Below are positions 1-9,371 of a stretch of DNA of 64,000 bases, piece after piece. The stretch spans positions 1 through 64,000 of the forward strand of contig NZ_JAKZGO010000019.1 in the NCBI RefSeq assembly GCF_022549785.1, in the 5' to 3' direction. Every line of letters starts with the position of its first letter. The first letter of the stretch is position 1. Below the pieces are notes generated by a model. That model saw nothing but the letters and a program-made list of their open reading frames with translations, had not been told where the DNA came from and did no database searches. Both the position numbers and the translations under genes were made by a program. The DNA comes from Belliella alkalica (GTDB lineage Bacteria > Bacteroidota > Bacteroidia > Cytophagales > Cyclobacteriaceae).

Positions 1-366
1 ATAATAATTACCATAAGGCATATTTGCTTGATCTGCGAGATAAATGAATTTTTCATTGGCAAAATCTGGAATACCATCACTCCCGAAAGACCTTTTTGCA
101 TTGTTGAATTCATCAAACTCCAACACGGAGTTTAGGATCGTAAGTCCACCTGTTCCCGAATCAAAGAACCCTATTGGAAGGTCTGAGCTGATTTGATATT
201 CTTCAGAGTTGATATAAAAAAAACTATCTTTCTGCCCAATGATGGCTTTTTCGATAGCCAAGAGTGTATTTTTCTCGGAATCTTGATTAGTATTTTGACA
301 AGCAAAAAGTACTATGGCCAAAAACAATCCCACTAGGTTTTTTTTGTGTTTGTTAAATTTCCCCAC
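1..366 (-). CDS. Asp/Glu racemase-like lipoprotein (partial, runs off window)
   Basis: Only the first 122 codons are inside the window. A GTG start at 366 gives a lipoprotein signal ending LFAC, then a spacer, then IGFFDSGTGGLTIL and later YLADQANMPYG. These are the two N-terminal signatures of glutamate/aspartate racemases (compare the FDSGxGGLTVL and GDTARxPYG motifs of MurI). The lipobox is unusual because racemases are normally cytosolic. The gene starts 7 bases after the serine hydrolase stop and is probably the last visible member of the sigma/FecR/SusCD operon. The family call is firm from the motifs. Activity is uncertain, because the second catalytic half lies outside the window. Confidence 0.75.
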   Translation of the reverse strand, partial: MGKFNKHKKNLVGLFLAIVLFACQNTNQDSEKNTLLAIEKAIIGQKDSFFYINSEEYQISSDLPIGFFDSGTGGLTILNSVLEFDEFNNAKRSFGSDGIPDFANEKFIYLADQANMPYGNYY

Positions 367-373
367 CTTAGTT

Positions 374-1435
374 TCAATTTTTAATTGGTTTTAAAATATA
401 ATCATTGATCAAAATTGCGATATCTGAAAAGTGTTGGGAAGGTGCACTCCCTTTGTACTTAGATGTCAAAACGATAATCATGTCCAGATCTGGAATGGTC
501 ATCATATATTGCCCACCAAATCCAATACCACAGTATGTTTTGTATCCCGACGCGTCAATCAACCACCACAAGTAGCCATATCCATCTATTGGGAATGGTC
601 TAGATATCCCTTGAGGAGTGACCTTGAATGATAAACTCTCTTCTAACCAGGCAGAGTTGATAATTTGCTTTCCATTGTATCGTCCACCATTTTTCACCAT
701 CATACCTATTTTTGCATAATCAATAGGCTTGATAAAAATATTATTTCCCCCTTCATGAAAGCCCAAAGGATCAGCAGTCCACTGGGTCACATGTATTCCC
801 ATTGGTTCAAACAGGTGTTTTTGGGCAAATTCCAAAGCGGACATTCCAACTGCTTTTGATAGAATGACACCTAGAAGGTGTGTATCTCCTGTGCTATACC
901 CATAGTATGTCCCTGGATCAGCATCTAAGGGAAGGTTCAATGCGTAAGCAATCCAATCCTCACTTGCTACCCAGCTTGCATAATGCTCCAAACTTGTAGG
1001 TTTCAATCCTGATTGCATTGTCATCAAGTCTTTGATGGATATCTCTCTTTTCCTCAAATCAGTGGTATCTGAAAAGTATTCAGGCAAAAACTCAGGTATT
1101 TTTTGGTCAATAGAGTTTATATATCCTTCCTGTATAGCTAATCCAATAAGGATATTCAAAACACTTTTAGAACCAGATTTTATGTTGCTATATCCATCCT
1201 TATCAAAACCATTAAAATAATTTTCATAGATTAAAGTATCGTTCTTTACTATAAGCAGGCTGTTGATCCTCTCCATCGAATTAGCCATGCTATCTATTGC
1301 AATCTTATCTTGCTGGGACCAGCCCAACATTTCCATTTTATTTAAATCAGACTGCAAAGGAAGTTCTTGAGCATAAACTTGACTTAAATTAGCTAGGGAA
1401 ATTATGAGAACAGCTAATTTTAATAATAATTTCAT
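374..1435 (-). CDS. Exported serine hydrolase, beta-lactamase/DD-peptidase superfamily
   Basis: 353 residues with a signal peptide at about 1-22 ending VYAQ. The SGSK tetrad near residue 88 fits the catalytic SxxK of class C beta-lactamase-like hydrolases, followed by the usual helix (ILIGLAIQEG). YGYSTGD near 178 fits the YxN/YxS box and GIGFGGQ near 303 replaces the KTG box. Such proteins act in the periplasm as peptidases, esterases or amidases; the substrate is unknown. It lies 51 bases downstream of a small lipoprotein gene and just upstream of the racemase-like lipoprotein, so the operon ends with two enzymes whose families often act on cell-wall D-amino-acid material. That link is inference. 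Confidence 0.85.
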   Translation of the reverse strand: MKLLLKLAVLIISLANLSQVYAQELPLQSDLNKMEMLGWSQQDKIAIDSMANSMERINSLLIVKNDTLIYENYFNGFDKDGYSNIKSGSKSVLNILIGLAIQEGYINSIDQKIPEFLPEYFSDTTDLRKREISIKDLMTMQSGLKPTSLEHYASWVASEDWIAYALNLPLDADPGTYYGYSTGDTHLLGVILSKAVGMSALEFAQKHLFEPMGIHVTQWTADPLGFHEGGNNIFIKPIDYAKIGMMVKNGGRYNGKQIINSAWLEESLSFKVTPQGISRPFPIDGYGYLWWLIDASGYKTYCGIGFGGQYMMTIPDLDMIIVLTSKYKGSAPSQHFSDIAILINDYILKPIKN

Positions 1436-1456
1436 CTTCTTAAATTTTAAGTAGGT

Positions 1457-1485
1457 AAGGTGTGGTCATACAACCACACCTTTTT
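1457..1485. terminator. Intergenic hairpin inside the SusCD operon
   Basis: Perfect 10-base arms (1457-1466 and 1473-1482) with a six-base loop sit between the lipoprotein and serine hydrolase genes. The T-run follows only on the plus strand, where no gene ends. On the coding minus strand it may be an attenuator or processing site rather than a full terminator. Confidence 0.4.
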
Positions 1486-1486
1486 A

Positions 1487-1954
1487 TTAAAATGATAAAC
1501 CAATGGTTTTGTGATTGTTGCTGGGCGCTACCTGGTTGTTGCCTAAAAGTTCTATTACCAGAATATAGTTGGTGCTGCCCTGCCTTTCGAATGCCAGCCT
1601 TTGTACCTCTAAAAACCCAAAACTACTATCAGAAGGAATGATAAACGTACCCTCGTTATCAATATTGTAATGAACACCCTCTATAGCATTGCTTTCAGAT
1701 TCTACAATTCGGTAATTGATAGTTTGACTTTCAGGCAAATGCCCACCAATCAAATTTACTTGATAGTTTACAACACCTACACTTCTTTGATTGATTAAAG
1801 GATATGATCTTCCCGTAGCATTGTTTGAGACCACTGCATTTTGGAACTCAACTAGCGAGTCTGTAAAGAGGTATCTATCTTCATAAACTTCAAAGCAGCT
1901 TGTAGTCAAGGCGCAGAGGGTCATCAGGACGATTAAATATTTTATGGTTTTCAT
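1487..1954 (-). CDS. Small lipoprotein, DUF4843-like
   Basis: 155 residues. The signal ends in TTSC at about residue 20, so it should be a lipoprotein. The body is a beta-rich domain typical of short lipoproteins encoded directly after SusD in Bacteroidota (DUF4843-like, including a stretch like AIEGVHYNI and a C-terminal IGLSF strand). It begins 20 bases after the SusD stop and is on the same strand, so it should be co-transcribed. It may be an accessory surface protein for ligand capture. The family assignment rests on the pattern and position; there are no catalytic residues to test. Confidence 0.7.
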   Translation of the reverse strand: MKTIKYLIVLMTLCALTTSCFEVYEDRYLFTDSLVEFQNAVVSNNATGRSYPLINQRSVGVVNYQVNLIGGHLPESQTINYRIVESESNAIEGVHYNIDNEGTFIIPSDSSFGFLEVQRLAFERQGSTNYILVIELLGNNQVAPSNNHKTIGLSF

Positions 1955-1974
1955 AATTTTATCAGTTTTTGAAA

Positions 1975-3381
1975 TTAATAACCTGGGTTTTGAAGGAGGT
2001 TGTTATTTATATCCACTTCCCTAATTGGAATTCTTGCCAAAGTCCTAAAGTCATCAAATGGAATAATTCCAAACTCTTTTACAATATCACGACCCAACCT
2101 TTTCAAATCAAAAGACCTATGCCCTTCGAAAGCCAATTCAATCCTCCTTTGTGTAAGTATTTCCTCAATGAGCGCTTCTCCCTGAAGCTCTACAGCTTCA
2201 AGACCTGCTCTTTGTCTGATTACGTTGAGGTCCTCATTTGCCAAATCAATATTACCTAATCTTGCATAAGCCTCTGCTCTATTGAGATATAATTCTGACA
2301 CTCTGATTACAGGTACATTATCCAAGTTATTGATCCCACTTCTGCTAAAGAACTTTGTTGTTTCAAAAACTCCACTATTCATTCCTAGTCCTCTGTAAAT
2401 CAAACTTCTTCTTACATCTTCTTCAGCGAATAAAGTCAAAAGGTCTTCACTAAATACCGCAAGTCCATGTGAGGTTGCCGTAGTTGTTTGATCATTGAAT
2501 CTGGTTGTGAAAGTAGCCCTTAGGGATTCATTCTGACCCACATTTTCATTCGTCATAAAGACAACTTCAAATATGGATTCCGGATGGATTTCCTGTCTCC
2601 AAGAAGAAAAATAGTTTTGGTTACTTTGGAAAGTCCCAATACCTGAATCTAAAGCCTTTTCGACTTCCAGAACTACTTTCTGATAGTCACCATTGTACAA
2701 CGCGACTCTAGACAATAGTGCAGCTGCTGCGCCGTGTGAGGCATAATGGGGAGTTTGAGTATTCACATTTTCAAGAAGTGAATATGACTTTTCCAGATTT
2801 TCATAGATGTATTCATAAACTTCATTGATTGGTGCTCTAGCCTCAAGGACTATTTCATTGGTATTCCGAATTCCAAATTTCAAAATCGGAACTCCACCTC
2901 TGTTGTTTTCCTCAATAACAGCGGTAGGATCATAAGCATACGTCCGAACCAGATTATGATAGTATAGCCCTAACAGAAACCTGATTTGCCCTTCAATTTC
3001 ATTTTTAAAATCAACATTAAAAGAATTTTCTTCCAACGCCCTTAAAATCAAATTCGCTTCATTTATAGCATAATAAGATGATTGCCAATTATTTATATGC
3101 GCACCTGGCTGATTATTGGCTTCACCGGTAAGCCTTATCCCTGTTCCAGCTTGCATTGAGTTGTCTGTCAGCACCTCCGGAATAGCAATGAGATCCCTAC
3201 CATATTGACTGATCGCCCTTAGCCTGCTAAAAACCGAGTTTGTAGCTGCTCTAACTGCCTCGGGACTTGTCAATGCTTCATCTGCATCTATACTTTGCTG
3301 TGGATTTGTCTCTACCAAACTTTCACATGCTGTGAAAGAAATCATCAGAAACAAAATCAAGTATTTATTTAAAGTTTTCAT
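1975..3381 (-). CDS. SusD/RagB-family nutrient-binding lipoprotein
   Basis: Taking the ATG at 3381 gives 468 residues with a signal ending SFTAC, so the protein should be anchored in the outer membrane. An earlier start at 3405 would overlap the SusC stop and add a polar leader before the signal peptide. The C-terminal half carries SusD hallmarks: VIRVSELYLNRAEAYARLG, then NxIRxRAGL, then a QRRIELAFEGHRSFDLKRLG motif. SusD lids the SusC barrel and binds the ligand. The ligand cannot be read from sequence. It directly follows susC. Confidence 0.95.
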   Translation of the reverse strand: MKTLNKYLILFLMISFTACESLVETNPQQSIDADEALTSPEAVRAATNSVFSRLRAISQYGRDLIAIPEVLTDNSMQAGTGIRLTGEANNQPGAHINNWQSSYYAINEANLILRALEENSFNVDFKNEIEGQIRFLLGLYYHNLVRTYAYDPTAVIEENNRGGVPILKFGIRNTNEIVLEARAPINEVYEYIYENLEKSYSLLENVNTQTPHYASHGAAAALLSRVALYNGDYQKVVLEVEKALDSGIGTFQSNQNYFSSWRQEIHPESIFEVVFMTNENVGQNESLRATFTTRFNDQTTTATSHGLAVFSEDLLTLFAEEDVRRSLIYRGLGMNSGVFETTKFFSRSGINNLDNVPVIRVSELYLNRAEAYARLGNIDLANEDLNVIRQRAGLEAVELQGEALIEEILTQRRIELAFEGHRSFDLKRLGRDIVKEFGIIPFDDFRTLARIPIREVDINNNLLQNPGY

Positions 3382-3394
3382 GATGTCTGTTTTT

Positions 3395-6300
3395 TTAGAA
3401 TCCAAGTTGTATTCCTACTGTATAATTTCTCGTTTGTGGGACGATCCCTTGATTGCTGGTAAAACCATCTGCACCAAGGTAGAATTCAGGATCGTATCCT
3501 GTCCAAGCTGTCCATGTAAGCAAATTGACAGCTTGCGCATAAATCCTCGCGTTGGTCAGCTTCAGTCTATTCAAAAGCTTGGGATTGATATCATAACCAA
3601 GTGTGACTTGCTTCAACCTAATGAATGATGCATCCTCCAAAAATCTGCTCGAACTTCTTATATATGAAGCACCATTCGTTTCGGCACCGCCTTCAAATGG
3701 CCTTGGGTGTGGTGTGATTTGCCCTGGCTCAGTCCATCTCTCTAGGTACACACTTTCTAGGGCATTTCTAATCCCAAAACCATTTCTATACCAACCAACA
3801 TTTGCATTATTGTAATACTCCCTGCCCATATCATAAGTAAAGAACACATCTAGGGACAAACTTTTGTATGTGAATGTATTGGCCCATCCTCCAAAATATT
3901 TTGAAAGTTCACTTCCGAAAATCTGATAATCTCCAGGATTCAGAGGGTTGTAAGTAATATCACCGTTTGCATCATACCACATTGGTCTCCCTGTAGCCGA
4001 ATTTACACCGGCATAAGATGCTTCAAAGTTAGTTCTCAAAGGATACCCTACCCTAACAGACTGGTTACCTGGAAGCACTTCAAGATCATCAAATAGCCTT
4101 GTGACTTCATTGTCCAAAAAGGTGATATTAAAACTACTCTTCCATAAAAAATCCTTCTTTCTAATAATATCAGAGGATATTTCAATTTCAACACCTTTGT
4201 TGACGACCTCACCTATATTATTTGAGATATTCCCATATCCAGAAATCCAAGGCAAAGGTTGATTGAGCAAAAGGTCTTTGCTGGTTCTGTGAAATACCTC
4301 AATCGCACCGTACAACCTTCTTTCGAAGAAGGAGTAGTCAAGACCTAAATTGTAAGTAATATTCCTTTCCCATCCTAGATCTACATTAGCTATTCCTCCT
4401 GGTTGAATACCGGGATTGCCTGCATAATTTCCTGCTCCACCATAGAGTCCTCTGGAAGCAAAATTCCCCACTTGGTCATTTCCCGTCTGTCCATAACCAA
4501 ATCTCAGTTTCAACTGATCCACACTTTTGGAATCATACAAGAAACTTTCTTGCGAAAAATCCCATCCAACAGAAAAGGCCGGGAAGAATCCAAATTTATT
4601 GTCGGCACCAAATCTACTTGACCCATCATAACGAAGAATAGCGCTTGCAAACAGCTTCTTGTCGTGCTCGAAATTTGCTTGTCCAAATACCCCAAACCTC
4701 TTGAAACCTGTCCATGTACCAAAAGTCGTAAGCGGTGTGGATGCTGATGACATTCTTCTGAATTGATGTGTAGGGAAACCTTCTGCTGTAGCGCCTTCAC
4801 GTTCCCTCATATCACTCCTGTATTCAGCTCCAAGCAATATGTTTAGTCGATTTTTATCATTTATTTGAGTATTATAATTTAAAGTTTGGTTCGTGATAAA
4901 GTTTGTATTCTGCATGGTTTCGATCTGTAAAAACCCTTGTCTTCCAAACCCACCTTCAGTTCTGGGGTCTATGTAGAACTCTGAGGAAATAATACGATAA
5001 TCGAGTCCATAGAAAGATTTGAACTCTAAGTTGTCCAAGATTTTATACCTCAAAGAGAAATTACCAATTACGGATCTTTGCCTAGACTTTGCTGTATTAT
5101 ATTCGGCTGTTTGGACAGGATTGTAGCGCATCGTACCAGGCAATCCACCTAAGGGAGCGTTCCATGAACCATCCTCTAACCTAAATGGCTCAGTAGGAAC
5201 AATCATTGGCGAGGCAAATTGAGGGGCGGCAAATAAACCTGTAGTACCAACTCCATCATTTCCATTCTGTACAATAGAACTCAGGTTGGTATTCATTTCA
5301 AAAGTAAGTCTTTCATTGGCCTTGTGTGTCACCCCCAATCTAGCAGTTGCCCTTTGGAAATCTATAGCCACGACATTTCCTACATGATTGTTGTATGAAC
5401 CTGACATGATGAAAGTTGTCTTGTCATTTCCACCTGATGCAGTAAGATCTAGATTGTCAACTACACCTGTTCTAAAAGCAATATCCTGCCAATCATAAGT
5501 CGGGAGACCTGCTATTTGCTCATCAGTCAGATCTGTAGGCAGTCTCAAATCATTTAGCACACCAGTACGAATTGTTTCAGGTGTTCTTGCCGGAAACCTA
5601 TTTGACATGGCTTCAATTCTCGCATTTATAAACTGCTGGGAATTCATCATTTGAACCTTTGGCATAGGTTCGGTGATACCTTTGTAATAGTTGAGGTTGA
5701 ATCTTGTTTTCCCCGCTTTTCCTTTTTTGGTGGTAATTAGAACTACGCCATTGGCTGCTTGCGCCCCATAAATAGATGCCGCGGCCGCATCTTTTAGTAT
5801 CTCCATTGACTCTATGTCATTTGGATTCAAAAATGCCAAAGGATTGTTTTCTGTCCTATTGGTATTTACACTTTCACTATTTAGCTGTACTCCATCTACT
5901 ATGTAAAGTGGTTGATTGCCCGCAGTGATGGAACCTTGCCCCCTTATATTGATATTAACTTGTCCTCCGGGTACACCTGAAGATGATTGCACCAAGACTC
6001 CTGCTGCCCTACCCTGCAATGCTTTGTCAAATGATCCAACAGGTAGATTTTCGATATCTGCCCCACTGACAGATGACATAGAGCCCGTGACAGCTCTCTT
6101 CTCTTGTACACCATAGCCTGTAACGACAAATTCACTTAGGTCTGAAACATCGGCTTTGAGCGAAACAGTGATTTCAGAACGGTTACCAACCTGGATTTCC
6201 TCCTTTTTGAATCCCAAATATTGAAAAATCAAAGTAGCATTTTCTGGCACTTCAATACTGAATTTCCCATCCAAATCAGTAGTTGTTCCTTTAGAAGTCC

Positions 6301-6796
6301 CTCTGATCAAAATAGAAACCCCTGGAAGTGGTTCTCCATTTTCATCTCTAACCAATCCACTAACAACCCTATCTTGCAAATCAATCTTTTTGGTGGATGG
6401 ATTAGTTAAGACAGGAGCTTTTTTAGATGGAATTACTGCTATCTGTCTTCCCGAAATCTCATAAGTCAAGTTTCTTGATTCCAGGATGCTGACTAAAACC
6501 TGATCTAAAGGTTTATCCTTTATATTCAATGTGATTTTATTGCCTTGATTAGCTTTTATCAATTTGTCTTGATAAAAGAATAAGTAGTCCGTTTGGTCTT
6601 GAACTTGGTCAAAGAAATCTTTCAAACTTGCTTGGTTCAATTCCAAAGTGACTAGGTTGCTCTGAGAGAATGTATTGGCAGAAACATTCATCATTCCCAA
6701 AAACAATAATCCAGCAATGAGCTTCATACACAAAATCAATTTAAGACGGTACGACCCATTTGGCATAGGGATACCGATTGAAAACTTTTTTTTCAT
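3395..6796 (-). CDS. SusC/RagA TonB-linked outer-membrane transporter with STN domain
   Basis: 1133 residues. Order: signal peptide (about 1-45); STN signalling domain (about 46-122, LNQASLKDFFDQVQDQTDYL and the following GNKITLNIKDKPLDQVL repeat); carboxypeptidase-D-like regulatory domain (about 145-215); plug with the SusC signature near LKDAAAASIYGAQAANGVVL; large beta-barrel ending in a hydrophobic strand (VGIQLGF). The STN domain is known to contact FecR-type anti-sigma factors, and the two genes upstream are exactly such a FecR and an ECF sigma. It should therefore sense its ligand as well as import it. Confidence 0.95.
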   Translation of the reverse strand: MKKKFSIGIPMPNGSYRLKLILCMKLIAGLLFLGMMNVSANTFSQSNLVTLELNQASLKDFFDQVQDQTDYLFFYQDKLIKANQGNKITLNIKDKPLDQVLVSILESRNLTYEISGRQIAVIPSKKAPVLTNPSTKKIDLQDRVVSGLVRDENGEPLPGVSILIRGTSKGTTTDLDGKFSIEVPENATLIFQYLGFKKEEIQVGNRSEITVSLKADVSDLSEFVVTGYGVQEKRAVTGSMSSVSGADIENLPVGSFDKALQGRAAGVLVQSSSGVPGGQVNINIRGQGSITAGNQPLYIVDGVQLNSESVNTNRTENNPLAFLNPNDIESMEILKDAAAASIYGAQAANGVVLITTKKGKAGKTRFNLNYYKGITEPMPKVQMMNSQQFINARIEAMSNRFPARTPETIRTGVLNDLRLPTDLTDEQIAGLPTYDWQDIAFRTGVVDNLDLTASGGNDKTTFIMSGSYNNHVGNVVAIDFQRATARLGVTHKANERLTFEMNTNLSSIVQNGNDGVGTTGLFAAPQFASPMIVPTEPFRLEDGSWNAPLGGLPGTMRYNPVQTAEYNTAKSRQRSVIGNFSLRYKILDNLEFKSFYGLDYRIISSEFYIDPRTEGGFGRQGFLQIETMQNTNFITNQTLNYNTQINDKNRLNILLGAEYRSDMREREGATAEGFPTHQFRRMSSASTPLTTFGTWTGFKRFGVFGQANFEHDKKLFASAILRYDGSSRFGADNKFGFFPAFSVGWDFSQESFLYDSKSVDQLKLRFGYGQTGNDQVGNFASRGLYGGAGNYAGNPGIQPGGIANVDLGWERNITYNLGLDYSFFERRLYGAIEVFHRTSKDLLLNQPLPWISGYGNISNNIGEVVNKGVEIEISSDIIRKKDFLWKSSFNITFLDNEVTRLFDDLEVLPGNQSVRVGYPLRTNFEASYAGVNSATGRPMWYDANGDITYNPLNPGDYQIFGSELSKYFGGWANTFTYKSLSLDVFFTYDMGREYYNNANVGWYRNGFGIRNALESVYLERWTEPGQITPHPRPFEGGAETNGASYIRSSSRFLEDASFIRLKQVTLGYDINPKLLNRLKLTNARIYAQAVNLLTWTAWTGYDPEFYLGADGFTSNQGIVPQTRNYTVGIQLGF

Positions 6797-6858
6797 AACT
6801 TTGTAATATTGATGTTTTACATTAATTAAATCCTACCCTGGCAGGGGTAGTGTTACTA

Positions 6859-6889
6859 TCGGGAAGTGTTACAGCACTTTCCGATTTTT
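6859..6889. terminator. Hairpin between fecR-like gene and susC
   Basis: Arms 6859-6868 and 6875-6884 pair over 10 bases with one G-U, with a six-base loop. A T-run follows on the plus strand only. A second short inverted repeat (CTACCC/GGGTAG) lies at 6833-6850. Together they probably shape the leader between the regulatory genes and susC. Terminator function on the minus strand is doubtful. Confidence 0.4.
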
Positions 6890-6902
6890 ATTTTCATAAT
6901 TT

Positions 6903-7997
6903 TCAATTGAATTCATACCTCCTTTCTTGTTTTGTAATGGTGGCCCCTGAGGTTGAGGCAATTGTTTTCAACACTTTTTCGATATCTGTCTTTAGATCTA
7001 GCCTACCTGTGAATGTCTCACTTGCTAGAGCCTTTTTAGACACTTCTATCTCTACATTATACAACACTTCCAATCTCTCGCTAATTTGCTTGATCGAATG
7101 CTGATCGAAGATCAAATAGCCATCCTTCCAGCTTACATATTGCTCCACATCAACATTTTGGATGTTGATTGTTTTTGATTCTTTTATCAATTGGACTTTC
7201 TGATTTGGTTTTAGGATATGTTTTTCTGAACGAAAAAACGATTCATTTTCTGGCTTAACTTCTATACTTCCGGAGACCAAAACAGCGCTGCTGCCTTCAC
7301 TTGTACTATAAGAATTCACATTGAAAGAAGTACCTAGAACTTTATAGCTCAACTCTTTAGTAGTCACTATAAATGGGCTTGATTCATCTTTAATAACATC
7401 GAAAAATGCTTCGCCTTCAAGATAGATATTTCTGTTTTTAGAAAAATCAGATGGATACACCATCTTGGAGCCTGAGTTCAGATATACCTTACTTCCATCT
7501 GGGAGCAATACTTGTGAACGTTTGCCATAAGGAATTATCAATGTGTTAAACTCACCCATTGAAGAATTTGGTGCTTGGGTTTCATTTACTACTACACTCT
7601 TTGTACTTTGGTAATCGATGAATGATGATTCTCCTTCTAATATTATAGTTTCTTGGTCGCTGATGATCAATTGTGCTTGGTCTAGATTTTCAACATCCAA
7701 CTGGCTGAGCATACTTTCAAAGTCCACTTTTTCCTGACTGAAAATTGCCGTGAAATAAACTGATCCCACCAATACAATAAACCCAATAAACACTGCAGCA
7801 TATTTATACCATTGCAAATTACTGTGGCAAGGTTTATTCTTTATTTCATTTGTAGTATTTACTATCCTCTCAAACAGCAGTTCTTTCTCTTTCAAAGAAA
7901 TAGCCTTATGGGACGAACTCCTAAATGCACTATTCAGAAATTTACCAAACTGTCCGAAAAATTTTTCGACACTATCTTTTTCGTTGTTATTTTCCAT
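6903..7997 (-). CDS. FecR-family anti-sigma factor
   Basis: 364 residues. The N-terminal cytoplasmic segment is about 1-63, a single membrane helix spans about 66-86 (YKYAAVFIGFIVLVGSVYF), and the periplasmic FecR domain starts near 150 (LIIPYGKRSQVLLPDGSKVY, then LEGEAFFDV and LGTSFNV). The C-terminal end (LIFDQHSIKQISERLEVLYN) is the DUF4974/STN-like module usual in Bacteroidota FecR proteins. It holds the ECF sigma encoded just upstream until the STN domain of the SusC downstream signals ligand. The gene order sigma-fecR-susC supports this strongly. Confidence 0.93.
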   Translation of the reverse strand: MENNNEKDSVEKFFGQFGKFLNSAFRSSSHKAISLKEKELLFERIVNTTNEIKNKPCHSNLQWYKYAAVFIGFIVLVGSVYFTAIFSQEKVDFESMLSQLDVENLDQAQLIISDQETIILEGESSFIDYQSTKSVVVNETQAPNSSMGEFNTLIIPYGKRSQVLLPDGSKVYLNSGSKMVYPSDFSKNRNIYLEGEAFFDVIKDESSPFIVTTKELSYKVLGTSFNVNSYSTSEGSSAVLVSGSIEVKPENESFFRSEKHILKPNQKVQLIKESKTINIQNVDVEQYVSWKDGYLIFDQHSIKQISERLEVLYNVEIEVSKKALASETFTGRLDLKTDIEKVLKTIASTSGATITKQERRYEFN

Positions 7998-8182
7998 TGA
8001 CCTTTATAAAAAGATGGCAGTAATGTGTCATCACAATATAAAAGAGCAAAAAGAGGCATCTGCATAGACAAAAAATAAAATAAAATTAACAAAAAGCTAA
8101 ATTATACCTGATTGTCAGCTACTTAAAAACAGGGAATAAATCGGATTGATAAGTTTTTGAGATGTAAAAACGCTGAAAAAAA

Positions 8183-8818
8183 TTACACTATCAAAAACCC
8201 ACAGGCTACGGACAACTGAATCGCATTTTTCAATAAGCTCAAATCAATATTTTCAGGAATCATCGTGTCTATTTCAAAATTTGCCTTGAGATCTTTGATA
8301 GCTCGGTACATCAAGGTTCTGCATGAAGAAAGTGAAATTCCCAAAAGCAAACTAATATCAGCATAAGTCAATTGCTGTACATAATAAAGATAAATAATTT
8401 CTTTCTTCTTTTTACTGATTTGATTTATCGCTTTTACTAGTTTAAAAACTATCAGTTTTTGTTCCTCATTATGAATTATTGGATCGAAGTTTAGATCGAT
8501 AATTTCCAAATCTCGATCATTCCCTTCTTTGAATTCTAAAATTGGGAAATTTTTCAAAGTCCTTTTCAACTGCCTTCTTAAACATGCAAAAAGATAAAAT
8601 TTGACATTTATATTCTGAGATAAGTTTTCTCTCCTGTTAAACAATTCTACAAAGACATCGTGGATTGAGTCTTCTACTCTTGACCTATCCCTGCAAAAAA
8701 AAGAACCATATACAATAAGGTCATCAATATATTTCAGATATAATTGTTTGAAGGAATCTTGGTTTCCTTTTAAAAACCCCATCCAAACCTTTGACTCTAT
8801 ATGGTAATCTTTTTCCAA
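8183..8818 (-). CDS. ECF RNA polymerase sigma factor (FecI-like)
   Basis: 211 residues with sigma region 2 at about 15-90 (SFKQLYLKYIDDLIVYG, then SIHDVFVELFNRRE) and region 4 at about 125-175 (KEIIYLYYVQQLTYADISLLLGIS followed by a recognition helix). It has a hydrophobic tail of about 15 residues (LSVACGFLIV), which is a little unusual. It is the first gene of the uptake operon, 185 bases before fecR, and presumably drives transcription of the SusC/SusD genes downstream. Confidence 0.92.
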   Translation of the reverse strand: MEKDYHIESKVWMGFLKGNQDSFKQLYLKYIDDLIVYGSFFCRDRSRVEDSIHDVFVELFNRRENLSQNINVKFYLFACLRRQLKRTLKNFPILEFKEGNDRDLEIIDLNFDPIIHNEEQKLIVFKLVKAINQISKKKKEIIYLYYVQQLTYADISLLLGISLSSCRTLMYRAIKDLKANFEIDTMIPENIDLSLLKNAIQLSVACGFLIV

Positions 8819-9065
8819 ACTAATATTATGTATTTTGCATTAAATTGATTTTAAAAGATTGTTAAATATATGATTAACATTTTTCACTTCAAATTTTTGA
8901 GGTATAAAAGTTATAATTTAACCCTCTAATAAACTAACCATGCATAGTCTCTTATTTATCCTTTTGAGTTTTCTCCAAGCATCTTATTTACATTGAATGA
9001 GGAATATTTCACGTCATTGATAAACATTTCGGCTGTTTTTCCATATACTACCGCTTACCCTATTT

Positions 9066-9371
9066 TCAAACAAAATGAACCACACTTCCTAGCTTTGGGT
9101 GGTAGGAAGGGCTGTAGGTGATGATTTTTTTCCTCACCAAATCTTTCATACATCTGTGGTAAGTACTCAGAGATTTGACCTGTGAGTTTTTCATGATCAT
9201 TTTTCGGGTGATCCGAAAACGGCTCCTTCCCTGATTCTTTAGGAATTCTCCAATAAGGGCCATGCAGATTGCCATATGGGAAAGTTGAATTGATTCATCT
9301 TTTTGAAGCTTGCTGTAGATCCCCAAGATCTTGTCTTGGGTTGATTTGAGATTATAATTGGCCATAATCAA
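9066..9371 (-). CDS. Small mobile-element protein, probably DNA-binding
   Basis: 101 residues, basic, mostly helical. It contains RSRFRITRKMIMKNSQVKS followed by TYHRCMKDLVRKKII, which looks like a winged-helix core. It starts right behind the stop of the excisionase-like gene, so the two form an operon. Such pairs are common in Bacteroidota integrative elements next to integrase or mobilization genes, but no integrase is present here. No specific family is claimed. An alternative start lies two codons downstream (MANYN). Confidence 0.6.
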   Translation of the reverse strand: MIMANYNLKSTQDKILGIYSKLQKDESIQLSHMAICMALIGEFLKNQGRSRFRITRKMIMKNSQVKSLSTYHRCMKDLVRKKIITYSPSYHPKLGSVVHFV

